In this document: piece after piece, positions 14,190-22,806 of the stretch | Position numbering within the stretch: position 1 is the stretch's first letter | Layout: each line of letters begins with the position of its first letter | Assembly (NCBI GenBank): GCA_002404055.1 | Contig: DHIZ01000378.1 | Location: 1-25,139, forward strand | Length of the DNA: 25,139 bases | DNA from: Chloroflexi bacterium UBA4733 | GTDB lineage: Bacteria; Chloroflexota; UBA4733 | Direction: 5' to 3' | Made by a program: the position numbers and the translations under genes | Notes under the pieces: model-generated | Seen by the model: the letters and a program-made list of their open reading frames with translations, nothing else | The model's database searches: none | Told to the model about the DNA's origin: nothing

Positions 14190-16349
14190 TCACGGCTGCT
14201 GCGGTACCACCGCCGCCGCTGGGATCAGCCCGGCCTCCTTGGCGATGTCACCGCCCAACGCCACAGTGATGTCGCCGGCATGCACGCCGGAGGCCGGCGC
14301 GTCGATCTTCCAGCGCTGGATCACGGCGCGCTGACCGCGCATGACGACGGCCGGCCCCATGTCCTGCAAGGCCATCGGCAGGCCGAAGTGGTCCAGCCAG
14401 TCTGGATCGCTGAGGTACCTGGCCTTGATTGCGGGATCGGCGTCCAGGATGGCGAGATGCGCCTGCACCACGGCCGCCCAGGGTTTGCCTTGATCGCTTG
14501 ACCAGTCTCTACTCGGCGGCGTCATGCGCGCGCTCTGCAACCAGGCGTCCTTGCCGGCCGCGGCCAGTTGATCGAAGACGTTGGCGAACAGCACGTGGCC
14601 AGCCGCTGGGTTCCACTGCAGCACCTCGCGCTGCGTCACCTGGTAGGTGAAGCCGCCCTGGACATAACGTTGGGACGCCGGGTAGCCAATGGCGTTGACA
14701 CCCCCGACCTGCTGGAAGTCCGTCCAGAAGGGCATGCCACCATCGTCGCTGATCGCATAGCCGGTCTGCCCGGCGCCGCCCTGGCCGTTGGCCTGGCGAT
14801 AGAAGTGGCCGTTGATGAGCGCGAAGTCTTGTACGCCCGGCTGCACCGGCTGAGGCGACGGGGCAGGCATCGGCGTCGGGATCGGCGTACTGAAGGCGCC
14901 TTGCTCGACGAGGATGACCGGACTGCCGCCAACGAGATAGAGTGAGGGATCGCGCGGGTCGCTGTTATTGGTGGAGGGCTGCAGGGCAAACTGGTACGCG
15001 CCGTTCAGCGGGGCAGGCGCCGGCTGCGCATTGCCCAGCTTGTCGTACACCAGCGGCGTGCCGCCGGTCGCCGGGAGCGTGGCGGTGGCCGGCTGCGGCG
15101 AGCCATTCCACACAACGGTGATCTTGTCGTTGCCGCGGCGCATCGTCACCTCGTTGACGGCGCCGGGCCAGGGGAACTGGGTGCGGCCGCTGTCGCTGCT
15201 CACCAATGCCGCAACCTGCGCGGCTGTGGGCGGCACGGCGCTGCCGGTCCAGGAGTACACCACGTCGCTGACGCCGGAGAAGGTGTGTGTGGCGAAGGTG
15301 TAGGCGGTATAGGCGGGTCGGAGTGTCCCGTCGTCACGCACCAGACCGTAGAGCTCCCCTTGCCCCTCACCGCCGGTGTCGCGCATCTTGTAGACCTCGA
15401 AGCGGGCGACTCCTGCCGCCAGGGCCAGCGCCGGCGCTTCGATCATGTAGCTGGCCTGCTGGTCCAGCGAGGCGCGAAAAGGGCCGGCCGGGTGACTGGA
15501 TGCCGGGTCGTTGTTCGGCACGACGTTGGCCTCGGTCTCCCAGACCTGTTTGCCGCTGATGCCGTGGTTGGTCAAAAACTGCTCAAACTGCATGGCTTCA
15601 GCGTAACTGTTGAGCGGGTTGGAGTAGGTGTGCGCGTCCACAGCGTCGAAATAGTAGCCGTTGGCCTTCGCTGTTGGGTCGGCCACGTCGAGGTCAAGCA
15701 GGGCATCCAGGAACTGCTGCCGGTTGTAGGTGTGGTCGTACCAGTAGGTCATGCCGGCAACTGCCACCGTGGCGCCGGGATTGACGGACTTGATAGCCTG
15801 ATAGGCGACCTTCAGGTACTGGTAATAATCGGCCACGCTGCCGTTCCAGGTGTGCTTGACCGTGTCGTACATATCCGGTTCGTTGCCGATCACCCAGTTG
15901 TCGACGCGCCCTTTGTAGCGCGCCGCCAGGCGCGCCATGAACTGTCCCCAGTAGTTGTTCGGGTCATTGAAAGCCAGACTCAGGTTCTTGGGCACGGCAA
16001 TGGCGCCGGAACTGTCACGTCCCGCCCAGCCGGGCGTGCTCAGCACGACACCGACCACCGTCAGGCCGGCATCAAGCTGCGACTGGATCAGGTTGTCGGG
16101 TACGTAGCCCGGTAAGTTGGGATCAGTGGTCGTCCAGTCGCCGGATCCATTCGGCTGGTAGGCGTCCCAGTGGAAGACCAGACGCTCCCACTGGGCGCCG
16201 GCCTGCACGGCATGCGGCGTGTCCTCCACCGCCTGCACGATGCCCCAGCGCGGGTCCGTTGGCTGGGAGGTTGCTTCGACTGGCGCGGGCAGCAGCGTTC
16301 CGGCCAGGAGCAGCATAGGCACGAGGAGGGCGCGGAAGCGGTGAAACAA
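14190..16349 (-). CDS. Secreted clan GH-A glycosidase-like protein (GH39/GH5-like)
   Basis: A 719-residue exported protein. Residues 1-26 are a signal peptide (basic start, hydrophobic core LLVPMLLLAGTLL, likely cleavage after VEA). The TIM barrel (about 33-370) carries VIGNEPDMYD with acid/base Glu157 after Asn, and VWETEAN with candidate nucleophile Glu273, the two catalytic acids of clan GH-A. A beta-rich domain follows (about 375-490), then a Pro-rich linker (TPIPTPMPAPSPQPVQPG, about 493-511) and a C-terminal module with IGYPASQRYVQGGFTYQVTQ and VLQWNPAAGHVLFANVFDQL, a module style seen in Chloroflexota exported proteins. The substrate polysaccharide is unknown. The start is TTG at 16349, with AAGGA 6 nt upstream. 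It is separate from the gcv operon upstream (166-bp gap without a clear promoter) and precedes the GT39 gene. Confidence 0.85.
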   Translation of the reverse strand: MFHRFRALLVPMLLLAGTLLPAPVEATSQPTDPRWGIVQAVEDTPHAVQAGAQWERLVFHWDAYQPNGSGDWTTTDPNLPGYVPDNLIQSQLDAGLTVVGVVLSTPGWAGRDSSGAIAVPKNLSLAFNDPNNYWGQFMARLAARYKGRVDNWVIGNEPDMYDTVKHTWNGSVADYYQYLKVAYQAIKSVNPGATVAVAGMTYWYDHTYNRQQFLDALLDLDVADPTAKANGYYFDAVDAHTYSNPLNSYAEAMQFEQFLTNHGISGKQVWETEANVVPNNDPASSHPAGPFRASLDQQASYMIEAPALALAAGVARFEVYKMRDTGGEGQGELYGLVRDDGTLRPAYTAYTFATHTFSGVSDVVYSWTGSAVPPTAAQVAALVSSDSGRTQFPWPGAVNEVTMRRGNDKITVVWNGSPQPATATLPATGGTPLVYDKLGNAQPAPAPLNGAYQFALQPSTNNSDPRDPSLYLVGGSPVILVEQGAFSTPIPTPMPAPSPQPVQPGVQDFALINGHFYRQANGQGGAGQTGYAISDDGGMPFWTDFQQVGGVNAIGYPASQRYVQGGFTYQVTQREVLQWNPAAGHVLFANVFDQLAAAGKDAWLQSARMTPPSRDWSSDQGKPWAAVVQAHLAILDADPAIKARYLSDPDWLDHFGLPMALQDMGPAVVMRGQRAVIQRWKIDAPASGVHAGDITVALGGDIAKEAGLIPAAAVVPQQP

Positions 16350-16515
16350 GGAGCGTCCTTACCAGGCAGGCAATCATTGGGCGGTGCAACGCGATGGGTC
16401 CGCCGCTTAGTTCAGGACGGTCCGCATTGGGTCAGGTTACGCCCGGTGAATGCTCGTCCCAAATTGTCGGAGCGATGAGAGCCGGGGCGACGAATCGGGT
16501 GTGACGCAGAGTAGT

Positions 16516-17991
16516 TCACAGCAAGCGGGCATTGTGATGCGCCGCGATTTGGAGGGCCGCGACTGCGGGCCCAGGGGGCGCCCCCGGCCAAGCTACCTGG
16601 GCGACTGCGGTCGCGTTCTGAACCGACGACGGCAAATCCAAGCGACCGCAGTCGCGGCCTTGTTGGTAGCCCGCCAGCGCAGCCAGCAACGCCTCAATAT
16701 CCTCCGGCGTGTGCGTTTCCGTCACGCAGATGAGCAGGCTGTTGGTGAGGGCCGGATACCAGCGACCAAGGGGAAGGCCGGCGACGACGCTTTTAGCCAG
16801 CAAGCGGTCCACCAGTTCGGTGGCGGAACCGGGGCACTGCACGACGAACTCGTGGAAGAAGGGATCGTCCCGGACCGTGAAGCCCGGCAACTGGCCAATC
16901 TGGCGGGCGGCGTAGTGGGCGCGCTGCATGCAGACTGCGGCGATCTCCTGCAAGCCCTGCGGCCCGAGCAGGGAGAGGTAGATGGCAGCCTGGAGCGCCA
17001 CGAGGGATTGGTTGGTGCAGATGTTGGAAGTGGCGCGTTCGCGGCGGATGTCCTGCTCCCGCGCGCGCAGCGTGAGCACAAAGCCGTCGCGGCCCTCCCG
17101 GTCTTTGGCGGCGCCGACGATGCGTCCGGGCAGGTGACGCAGGTAGCGGGAGCGGGTTGCCATGAGGCCTAGGGCGGGACCGCCGAAAGCCGGCGGGATG
17201 CCAAGTGGTTGCCCTTCCGCCACGGCGATGTCGGCGCCGCAAGCGCCGGGGCTGGCCAGCGCTCCCAGGGCGATCGGGTTGGCCACAGCGATCAGCAGCG
17301 CCCCTTTGGCGTGCGCTGCCTCGGCCAGCGCCGTCCAATCCTCCAGCACGCCGAGCACATTGGGACTGTGTACGACGATGGCGGCCACAGAGTCGTCGAT
17401 CTGGCCGGCAACGTCTGCCGCGTCGAGGCGGCGTTGCCCCGTGACATCGCCGGGCAGCTCGCGTAGCGGAACGCCATAGGCATCGAGTACCGAACGGTAG
17501 TGCGGATGGAGAGTCGCCGGCACGGCGATGGTGTCGCGGCCGGTGATGTTGCGGGCCATCGTGGTGGCCTCGGCCAGGGCGGTGGCGCCGTCGTAGACGG
17601 AAGCGTTGGCGGCATCCATCCCCATCAGTGCGCAGATCATGCTCTGGAACTCGTACATGGCCTGCAGCGTGCCCTGGCTCACTTCCGGCTGGTAGGGCGT
17701 GTACGACGTGGAAAACTCGCCGCGGGAGGCCAGCGCCGGTACGGCGGCCGGGATGTAGTGGAAGTAGGCGCCGGCGCCGAGGAAGATCGGCTGCTGCAGG
17801 GCATCCGTGTTGCGCGCGGCCAGACGCTGGAAGCGCCGTTGCAGGTCGAACTCCGCCAGCAGCGGCGGCACGTCGAACGGAAACTGGCGCAGGTCGGCGG
17901 GGACGGATGCAAACAACTCGTCAACAGAGGAGACGCCGATCGCTTCCAGCATGTGCCGGCGGTCGGCTTCGGTGTGCGGGCTATAGGGCAT
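16516..17991 (-). CDS. gcvPA: Glycine dehydrogenase (decarboxylating) subunit 1, with repeat-encoded tail
   Basis: Alpha subunit of the two-part P-protein of the glycine cleavage system, which decarboxylates glycine and passes the aminomethyl group to lipoyl-GcvH. Family features include YSPHTEADRRHMLEAIGV at the N-terminus, FLGAGAYFHYIPAAV, YTPYQPEVSQGTLQAMYEFQ, GMDAANASVYDGATALAEA, GEGQ-like VAEGQPLGIP and NICTNQSLVAL. The PLP lysine normally sits in the partner subunit GcvPB, which is absent here. ATG overlaps the gcvH stop (TAATG). Odd: normal homology ends near residue 445 (EDIEALLAALAGYQ); the last 46 residues are encoded across the palindromic repeat 16553-16660 and 37 bp beyond, giving a low-homology tail. 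The native stop was apparently lost when the repeat arrived. Activity is probably retained, as the domain itself is complete. Confidence 0.93.
   Translation of the reverse strand: MPYSPHTEADRRHMLEAIGVSSVDELFASVPADLRQFPFDVPPLLAEFDLQRRFQRLAARNTDALQQPIFLGAGAYFHYIPAAVPALASRGEFSTSYTPYQPEVSQGTLQAMYEFQSMICALMGMDAANASVYDGATALAEATTMARNITGRDTIAVPATLHPHYRSVLDAYGVPLRELPGDVTGQRRLDAADVAGQIDDSVAAIVVHSPNVLGVLEDWTALAEAAHAKGALLIAVANPIALGALASPGACGADIAVAEGQPLGIPPAFGGPALGLMATRSRYLRHLPGRIVGAAKDREGRDGFVLTLRAREQDIRRERATSNICTNQSLVALQAAIYLSLLGPQGLQEIAAVCMQRAHYAARQIGQLPGFTVRDDPFFHEFVVQCPGSATELVDRLLAKSVVAGLPLGRWYPALTNSLLICVTETHTPEDIEALLAALAGYQQGRDCGRLDLPSSVQNATAVAQVAWPGAPPGPAVAALQIAAHHNARLL
16553..16660. repeat. Palindromic repeat of the GGCCGCGACTGCGG family (copy C), inside gcvPA 3' end
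   Basis: Outer arms AGGGCCGCGACTGCGG (16553-16568) and CCGCAGTCGCGGCCT (16646-16660) face each other. Between them are a perfect GGGGGCGCCCCC palindrome (16574-16585), a second direct copy of the core GCGACTGCGGTCGC (16601-16614) and its complement at 16642-16655, so several alternative hairpins can form. It shares its core and the GGCCAAGC block with the repeat at 6037-6224. Confidence 0.8.
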
Positions 17992-18380
17992 TAGTGCGTC
18001 TGCTCGCCTTCGATGAACTGATCGTACTGCTCGCTACTGAGGAGGGCGTCGAGCTCGCTGGGGTTGGAAGCGCTGGCCTGAATGATCCAGCCGTCGCCGA
18101 AGGGATCGTGGTTGACGGCTTCGGGGGCCGACTCCAATGCGCTGTTGATCGCCGTGACCTCGCCGCTGATTGGGGAGAAGAGGTCGGAAGCGGCCTTGAC
18201 GGACTCCACGACGCCGAAGGGGCGCAACGCTGTCAGTTTGGCGCCGATTCTCGGCAGTTCAACGAACACCACGTCCCCCAGTTGGTGCTGGGCGAACTCG
18301 GTGATGCCGATGGTGACGACGTCGCCATCCAGGCGTGCCCACTCGTGCTCGCGGGTGTAGCGGCGGTCGGCCGGTGACAT
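17991..18380 (-). CDS. gcvH: Glycine cleavage system H protein
   Basis: Lipoyl carrier protein of 129 residues that shuttles the aminomethyl group from P-protein to T-protein and is reoxidised by dihydrolipoamide dehydrogenase. YTREHEWARLDGDVVTIGITEFAQ is the classic N-terminus, and the lipoylation site is Lys62 in FGVVESVKAASDLFSPISGEV. Full normal length. TTAGGAG, overlapping the gcvT stop, lies at proper distance from ATG 18380; the stop overlaps the gcvPA start by one base, so the three gcv genes are translationally coupled. Confidence 0.97.
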   Translation of the reverse strand: MSPADRRYTREHEWARLDGDVVTIGITEFAQHQLGDVVFVELPRIGAKLTALRPFGVVESVKAASDLFSPISGEVTAINSALESAPEAVNHDPFGDGWIIQASASNPSELDALLSSEQYDQFIEGEQTH

Positions 18381-18392
18381 GAACGTGTACTC

Positions 18393-19505
18393 CTAACGTG
18401 ACCGGCGACGGGGCCGCCGGTAAAAGGGCAGCGCCACCGTCGTCGCTGCATAGCGCTGACCGCGCACTTCCACTTCGATCGTCCGGCCAGGCTCGGCGCT
18501 GGCCGGTTCGACATAGGCGATGGCGATGCTCTTCTGCAGCGTCGGTGCGAAGGTGCCGCTGGTCACCTGGCCCACCTGACGGCCCTCGGCGAAGATGAGC
18601 GAGCCGGCGCGCGCCGGAATGCGACTCTGCAGTTGCAATCCGGTGATTCGCCGCGTAAAGGGAGCGGCGGCAATCCGGCGCAAGGCGGCGCCTGCCAGGA
18701 AGTGCGGCTTCTCCAGCGTTACAAAGTGGTCGAGCCCGGCTTCCAACGGGTTGGTGTCGTCGGTCAGTTCGTGCCCATAGAGGGGCAGGCCGGCCTCTGT
18801 GCGCAAGGTGTCACGTGCGCCGAGTCCGGCCGGCTGTAAGGCCAGGTTGCGGCCGGCATCCAGCACGGCGTTCCAGACCTCCTCGGCCCGGTTGGCGGCG
18901 ACGATGATTTCCAGGCCGTCCTCACCGGTGTAACCGGTGCGAGCCAGCATGGCGTCGATGTTCGCCACGTCACCGAGCCGGATATGGTAACGGCCCAAGG
19001 TGGCGAGGTCCTCCTGGGTCAAGGTCTGCACGATGGCACGGGCTTGCGGTCCCTGGACCGCCAGCATGGCGGTGTTCAGCGTGTCGTCGGTCAGTGTGAC
19101 GCCAGGACGCAGATGCTCCTGCAGGAAGGCGAGATCGCGTTCGCGGTTGCCGGCGTTGACGACCACCAGGAAATGCGCCGGCAGGCGGTAGACCAGGATG
19201 TCGTCCAGTGTCGTGCCGTCTTCTCGGCAGAGCAGGCTGTACTGCGCTTCGTGCTCGTCCAGGGCGGCAACGTCGTTGACCGTCACATTCTGCAGATAGG
19301 CGAGCGCCTCGGGACCGTGGACATAGACGCGGCCCATGTGGCTGATGTCGAAGAGGCCGGCGCGGCTCCGCACGGCGGCGTGCTCGGCCAGGATACCGGC
19401 GTACTGTACAGGCATGTCCCAGCCGGAGAAAGGCATCATGCGGGCGCCAAGGCGGAGGTGCGTGGCGTGCAGTGGTGTGCGCAGCAATGGCGCCTCGTCC
19501 GTCAT
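18393..19505 (-). CDS. gcvT: Aminomethyltransferase (glycine cleavage T protein)
   Basis: Releases ammonia from the aminomethyl-lipoyl H protein and hands the methylene group to tetrahydrofolate. The 370-residue sequence shows [85 protein letters not shown], the [20 protein letters not shown] block, and the small C-terminal barrel with [13 protein letters not shown] and IAIAYVEP. The frame extends to 19541, but ATG 19505 is chosen because it overlaps the proA stop as ATGA, has AGGTG upstream and matches the family N-terminus. Twelve bases separate its stop from gcvH. Its place in a four-gene operon fixes the role. Confidence 0.97.
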   Translation of the reverse strand: MTDEAPLLRTPLHATHLRLGARMMPFSGWDMPVQYAGILAEHAAVRSRAGLFDISHMGRVYVHGPEALAYLQNVTVNDVAALDEHEAQYSLLCREDGTTLDDILVYRLPAHFLVVVNAGNRERDLAFLQEHLRPGVTLTDDTLNTAMLAVQGPQARAIVQTLTQEDLATLGRYHIRLGDVANIDAMLARTGYTGEDGLEIIVAANRAEEVWNAVLDAGRNLALQPAGLGARDTLRTEAGLPLYGHELTDDTNPLEAGLDHFVTLEKPHFLAGAALRRIAAAPFTRRITGLQLQSRIPARAGSLIFAEGRQVGQVTSGTFAPTLQKSIAIAYVEPASAEPGRTIEVEVRGQRYAATTVALPFYRRPRRRSR

Positions 19506-20806
19506 GCCGGTCGCACCTGCCCATCCCCGAGAATGACCCATTTATACGTAGTGATCTCGCGCAGCCCCATCGGTCCTCGCGCGTGCAGCTTCTGGGTGCT
19601 GATGCCGATTTCGGCCCCCAACCCGAACTGCCCGCCATCGGTGAACTGCGTGGAGGCATTGACGTAGACGGCGGCGGCGTCCACCTCGTTCAGGAAGCGC
19701 ATGGCACGGTCGTGGCGGGCGGTGACGATGGCTTCCGAGTGGCCGGAACCGTAGCGGGCGATGTGCTCCAGGGCGCCGTCCAGGCCGTCGACCAGAGCGA
19801 CCGCCGCGTCCAGCGAGACGTATTCGTGTCCCCAATCGTCCGGCGTAGCGGGCACGATGCCGCTCTCGTAGCCGGCGATGTGAAGGATCGCTCGCGCCTC
19901 AAGGTCGCAGTGTAGGCGAACGCCGGCCGCCAGCAAGGCGCTAGCCAGGCGCGGCAGCATCGTCTGCGCAACGGCTTGGTCTACCAGTAACGTATCGAGC
20001 GCATTGCAGATCGAGGGGCGGCGCACCTTGGCATTGTAGACGATCGCTTCGGCCATGTCAGGGTCGGCATGCTCATCGACGAAGGTATGGCAGACGCCGG
20101 CGCCCGTCTCGATGACTGGAACCGTCGCCTGTTCTGCGACGTAACGGATCAGGTCGGCGCCGCCGCGTGGTATGGCAACGTCGATCAGGCCACGCAGTCG
20201 CAACACCTCACCGACGCTCTCCCGAGAGGTGCTGTCGATGAATTGCACGGCATCGGGCGGCAAACCGGCGGCGGTAAGAGCGTCACGCAACACTCTTGCG
20301 AGTGCGCGGTTGGAGATGATCGCCGAGCTGCTGCCGCGCAGGACGACGGCGTTGCCGGCCTTGATGCAAAGTGTGGCGGCGTCCACGGTGACATTGGGCC
20401 GGCCTTCGTAAATGATGGCGATGACGCCGAGCGGCACGCGGCGCTGCCCCACCAGCATGCCGTTGGGGAGGGTGCGCAGCGGTCCCAACTCGCCAAGTGG
20501 GTCAGGCAGCGCTGCCACGCCGCGCACGTCATCGGCCAGGGCAGACAGGCGTTGGGGTGTCAATAGCAGGCGATCCAGCGCCGAAGCGCTCGCGCCCCCC
20601 GCTCGTTCTCGCGCCACATCCTCGGCATTCGCCGCCAGCAGGCGTTCCTGCCGCTCCACGAGCAGGCGAGCCACGTGCTCAAGCACAGCCGAACGCTGCG
20701 GGTCACCGGCACTCGCCAGCGTCCGCCAGGCAGCCCGTGCGGCTTCGGCCTGGGCGCGCACGGGTGAAGCGATCGTTTCGGCAACAGGCCACATTGTCTG
20801 GACCAT
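19502..20806 (-). CDS. proA: Glutamate-5-semialdehyde dehydrogenase (gamma-glutamyl phosphate reductase)
   Basis: NADPH-dependent reduction of gamma-glutamyl phosphate to glutamate 5-semialdehyde, second step of proline synthesis, in the cytosol. The 434-residue protein carries the aldehyde-dehydrogenase-like NAD(P) domain ([37 protein letters not shown]) and the active-site Cys239 in [14 protein letters not shown], with the ProA-specific [20 protein letters not shown] and [20 protein letters not shown] (start of the C-terminal part). ATG 20806 is preferred over 20854, as GGAG lies 8 nt before it and the extra 16 residues are not family-like. It leads a proA-gcvT-gcvH-gcvPA operon (ATGA overlap with gcvT). 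Its usual partner proB is not in the window. Confidence 0.96.
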   Translation of the reverse strand: MVQTMWPVAETIASPVRAQAEAARAAWRTLASAGDPQRSAVLEHVARLLVERQERLLAANAEDVARERAGGASASALDRLLLTPQRLSALADDVRGVAALPDPLGELGPLRTLPNGMLVGQRRVPLGVIAIIYEGRPNVTVDAATLCIKAGNAVVLRGSSSAIISNRALARVLRDALTAAGLPPDAVQFIDSTSRESVGEVLRLRGLIDVAIPRGGADLIRYVAEQATVPVIETGAGVCHTFVDEHADPDMAEAIVYNAKVRRPSICNALDTLLVDQAVAQTMLPRLASALLAAGVRLHCDLEARAILHIAGYESGIVPATPDDWGHEYVSLDAAVALVDGLDGALEHIARYGSGHSEAIVTARHDRAMRFLNEVDAAAVYVNASTQFTDGGQFGLGAEIGISTQKLHARGPMGLREITTYKWVILGDGQVRPA

Positions 20807-21071
20807 AGCGCATTCTCCGCTCTGAACAGGCTCTATAGTACCGCTTTCTCGCAACTGTCTTTATGCCAGCGCTCAACAGGGACAAACGCCATTCTATGCG
20901 TATGGCTGGAGGTAGAATCATCATTCGGTTGCGGTCGTCGTCCCCGGCCGCTGGCGACGATGGTCGCGCAATCTGCCGGGCGAAGTCCGACGCTTCGCTC
21001 TGCGCTGGCTCTCGTAGGAACGCCGCCTCTCGCGGACGACTTCTTGGCCTCATGAGCGAAAGGAAGCACCA

Positions 21072-21908
21072 ATGGCTAGCGACCTGACAACGTTACCGCT
21101 CGGCGTGATCGTCAGCTTGCGGCAGGACCCCGAAGCCAGCATCGCCCACGTTCGCGAATACGGTCTGCCCACGTGCCAGGTTTCCTCCTGGAACCTGGAG
21201 CTCTGCACGAGCGAGGTCGCCGGACGGCTGCGCACAGCAGCGCAGGCAGCCGGCGTCGCCATCAGCACCCTTTGGGGCGGCGTACCGGGTCGCCGAATCT
21301 GGAACTTCACGGAAGGGCCAACCACGATCGGTCTGGTACCGCCCGGCAACCGCGCGGCAGGCACGGACGCCCTCAAGCGCTGGTCGGACTTCGCAGCGGA
21401 GGTTGGTCATATCCCTAGCATCACCACCCACGTCGGTTTTCTGCCGGTCAACCCCAGCGACCCGGACTACCTGGGGACGGTGGCTGCCCTGCGCGAGGTT
21501 GCCGCCCATTGCCGGGGCAATGGCCAGGGCTTCTGGTTTGAGACCGGCCAGGAGACGCCGATCACGCTGCTGCGCACCATCGAGGACGTCGGCGCCGACA
21601 ACCTGGGCATCAACCTGGATCCGGCCAACCTGCTCATGAATGGCATGGGCAATCCGCTCGACGCGCTGGACGTCTTCGGTTCCTACGTGCGCGGGTTGCA
21701 CGCCAAGGACGGCGACTACCCGACGAACGGGCGGCAACTCGGCCCAGAGAAGCCACTGGGCGAGGGGCGGGTCGACTTTCCGCGCTTGCTCGCCAAGTTG
21801 AAATCGCTGGGCTTCCAGGGCGCCGTCACTATCGAACGGGAGATCTCCGGTCCACGGCAAAGCGAGGATATCCGCCGCGCCATCGCCCTCCTGGAGCCGC
21901 TGCTGTAA
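21072..21908 (+). CDS. Xylose-isomerase-like TIM-barrel sugar isomerase/epimerase
   Basis: A 278-residue soluble TIM-barrel protein of the AP-endonuclease-2/xylose isomerase-like superfamily, which uses a divalent metal to isomerise or epimerise sugars or sugar acids. Metal/acid-base candidates are in place: TTHVGFLP (His on a central strand), FWFETGQE (Glu), GINLDPANLLMNG (Asp), YVRGLHAKDGDYP (His, Asp) and GAVTIEREISG (Glu). ATG 21072 has AAAGGA at about 8 nt. The length is normal and the ending LLEPLL is usual. Substrate cannot be named. It is transcribed away from the proA operon; the 265-bp gap between them contains a TAGAAT that could be a -10 box (about 20922) but no matching -35. Downstream 21909-22198 holds no recognisable gene. 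Confidence 0.88.
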   Translation: MASDLTTLPLGVIVSLRQDPEASIAHVREYGLPTCQVSSWNLELCTSEVAGRLRTAAQAAGVAISTLWGGVPGRRIWNFTEGPTTIGLVPPGNRAAGTDALKRWSDFAAEVGHIPSITTHVGFLPVNPSDPDYLGTVAALREVAAHCRGNGQGFWFETGQETPITLLRTIEDVGADNLGINLDPANLLMNGMGNPLDALDVFGSYVRGLHAKDGDYPTNGRQLGPEKPLGEGRVDFPRLLAKLKSLGFQGAVTIEREISGPRQSEDIRRAIALLEPLL

Positions 21909-22084
21909 GGCGCGCCAATACTGCAGGGGGTCAGAGCGTGCCTCGTGTTCCATCTGCTGCCAACGCACTGACCAATTACAGCGTTGATCTGCATCGATCT
22001 CGCCTTGCGGACGTAACTCGATAACACCGTCAACCCGCCGCCGAGAGCTCGGTAGCGGCGGAGCAGCGGCAGCCTGTCGTGGCG

Positions 22085-22090
22085 TATAAT
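22085..22090 (+). promoter_or_regulatory. Candidate -10 element before the toxin-antitoxin pair
   Basis: A perfect TATAAT lies upstream of the antitoxin gene; no good -35 is seen at 17 bp (GAGCAG region). If used, it gives a leader of about 100 nt to the GTG at 22199, or a 15-nt leader to the alternative ATG at 22112. Confidence 0.35.
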
Positions 22091-22198
22091 GGCGTCTATA
22101 CAGAAGCCACGATGGAATCCACATTGCACCCAGAGGATGGCCTTGCGGATTCCCGTCGTGGGTTAAGTTTAGGACGTTCAGGAGGTGCGGAACATCCC

Positions 22199-22456
22199 GT
22201 GGCAACACGTCTCAAGCAGCCGGTTCAGGTCTATCTGCGACCGGAACAACTCCAGTCACTCCGCTTCCTGGCGCAGCGTCGCAACGTTGCGATCTCTGAG
22301 CTCATCCGTCAGGGCGTTGATAAGGTGTTGGATGAAGCACCGCCCGAGGACGATCCCCTCTGGAGCATCATCGGCATCGGTGACTCTGGACTCGGTGATC
22401 TCGCCGAGAAGCACGATGAGTATCTCGTGTCCTGGCTTCGTTCGGAACACCGTTAG
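22199..22456 (+). CDS. CopG/RHH-type antitoxin (VapB-like)
   Basis: An 85-residue ribbon-helix-helix DNA-binding antitoxin. VQVYLRPEQLQSLRFLAQRR is the beta strand and first helix, NVAISELIRQGVDKVLDE the second helix; the tail PLWSIIGIGDSGLGDLAEKH is the toxin-binding part frequent in this family. Such proteins neutralise a partner PIN nuclease and repress their own operon. GTG at 22199 is chosen because family members start just before the 'TRLKQPVQVYL' strand; AGGAGGT is present but 12 nt away, so the start is not certain (ATG 22112 also in frame). It overlaps the toxin start by one base (TAGTG). With the toxin truncated it may be an orphan. Confidence 0.8.
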   Translation: MATRLKQPVQVYLRPEQLQSLRFLAQRRNVAISELIRQGVDKVLDEAPPEDDPLWSIIGIGDSGLGDLAEKHDEYLVSWLRSEHR

Positions 22457-22689
22457 TGGAGCAGCAGATCTTTGTGGATTCCGGCGCCTGGATTGCTGTC
22501 ACCGATGTGCGAGACCAGTATCACCGAGAGGCCAGCGAGTTTTACCGTCGGCTGTTGCAGCGAGGTCGCGTCATGGTGACGACGAATCTGGTGATCGCGG
22601 AAAGCTATGCTGCCATTCGACGGTCAATGGGGCATGGCACTGCGATTCGCTTCCTCCAATCCGTTCACCAGAGTCGGTGGTTGCGCTGA
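22456..22689 (+). pseudogene. Truncated PIN-domain toxin (VapC-like)
   Basis: GTG at 22456 overlaps the antitoxin stop. The 77 codons match only the N-terminal half of a PIN-domain ribonuclease: FVDSGAWIAVTD contains the first catalytic Asp, VTTNLVIAESYAAIRR the conserved Glu. Translation stops after FLQSVHQSRWLR, where a normal VapC (about 130-145 residues) continues with the helix and third/fourth acidic residues ('SLxDAxSFALM'). These are missing here and not found in other frames downstream, so the copy should lack nuclease activity. From 22690 the DNA switches to unrelated sequence. It is placed as the second gene of a toxin-antitoxin operon. Confidence 0.75.
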
Positions 22690-22722
22690 GGTCGGGCTCT
22701 CCGGCGCTGGCGAGGTCGAATT

Positions 22723-22806
22723 GGATGTCCAGACGACACGGTAGTGCTGCGCCCTATCGACTATCTGACGCCGGAAGAGGAGGAGCACGTGCGCCGGGCG
22801 ACTTAG
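22723..22806 (+). pseudogene. Possible C-terminal scrap of an unidentified gene
   Basis: One forward frame after the broken toxin reads DDTVVLRPIDYLTPEEEE then HVRRAT and stops at TAG 22804-22806, overlapping the end of the convergent permease gene by four bases. It has the look of an acidic C-terminal protein end rather than random DNA, but lacks a start codon and I cannot assign a family. It may be the far side of the deletion that removed the rest of the PIN toxin. Confidence 0.25.

Noticed and set aside
3377..16660. Possible CRISPR array from repeated palindromic units
   Set aside because: The repeats are far apart, few, differently oriented and not spaced by uniform spacers; no cas genes are present.
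20807..21071. Possible glycine riboswitch ahead of the proA-gcv operon
   Set aside because: The leader region on the minus strand shows no recognisable paired glycine-aptamer core; only a small hairpin (GCGAAG/CTTCGC) was seen.
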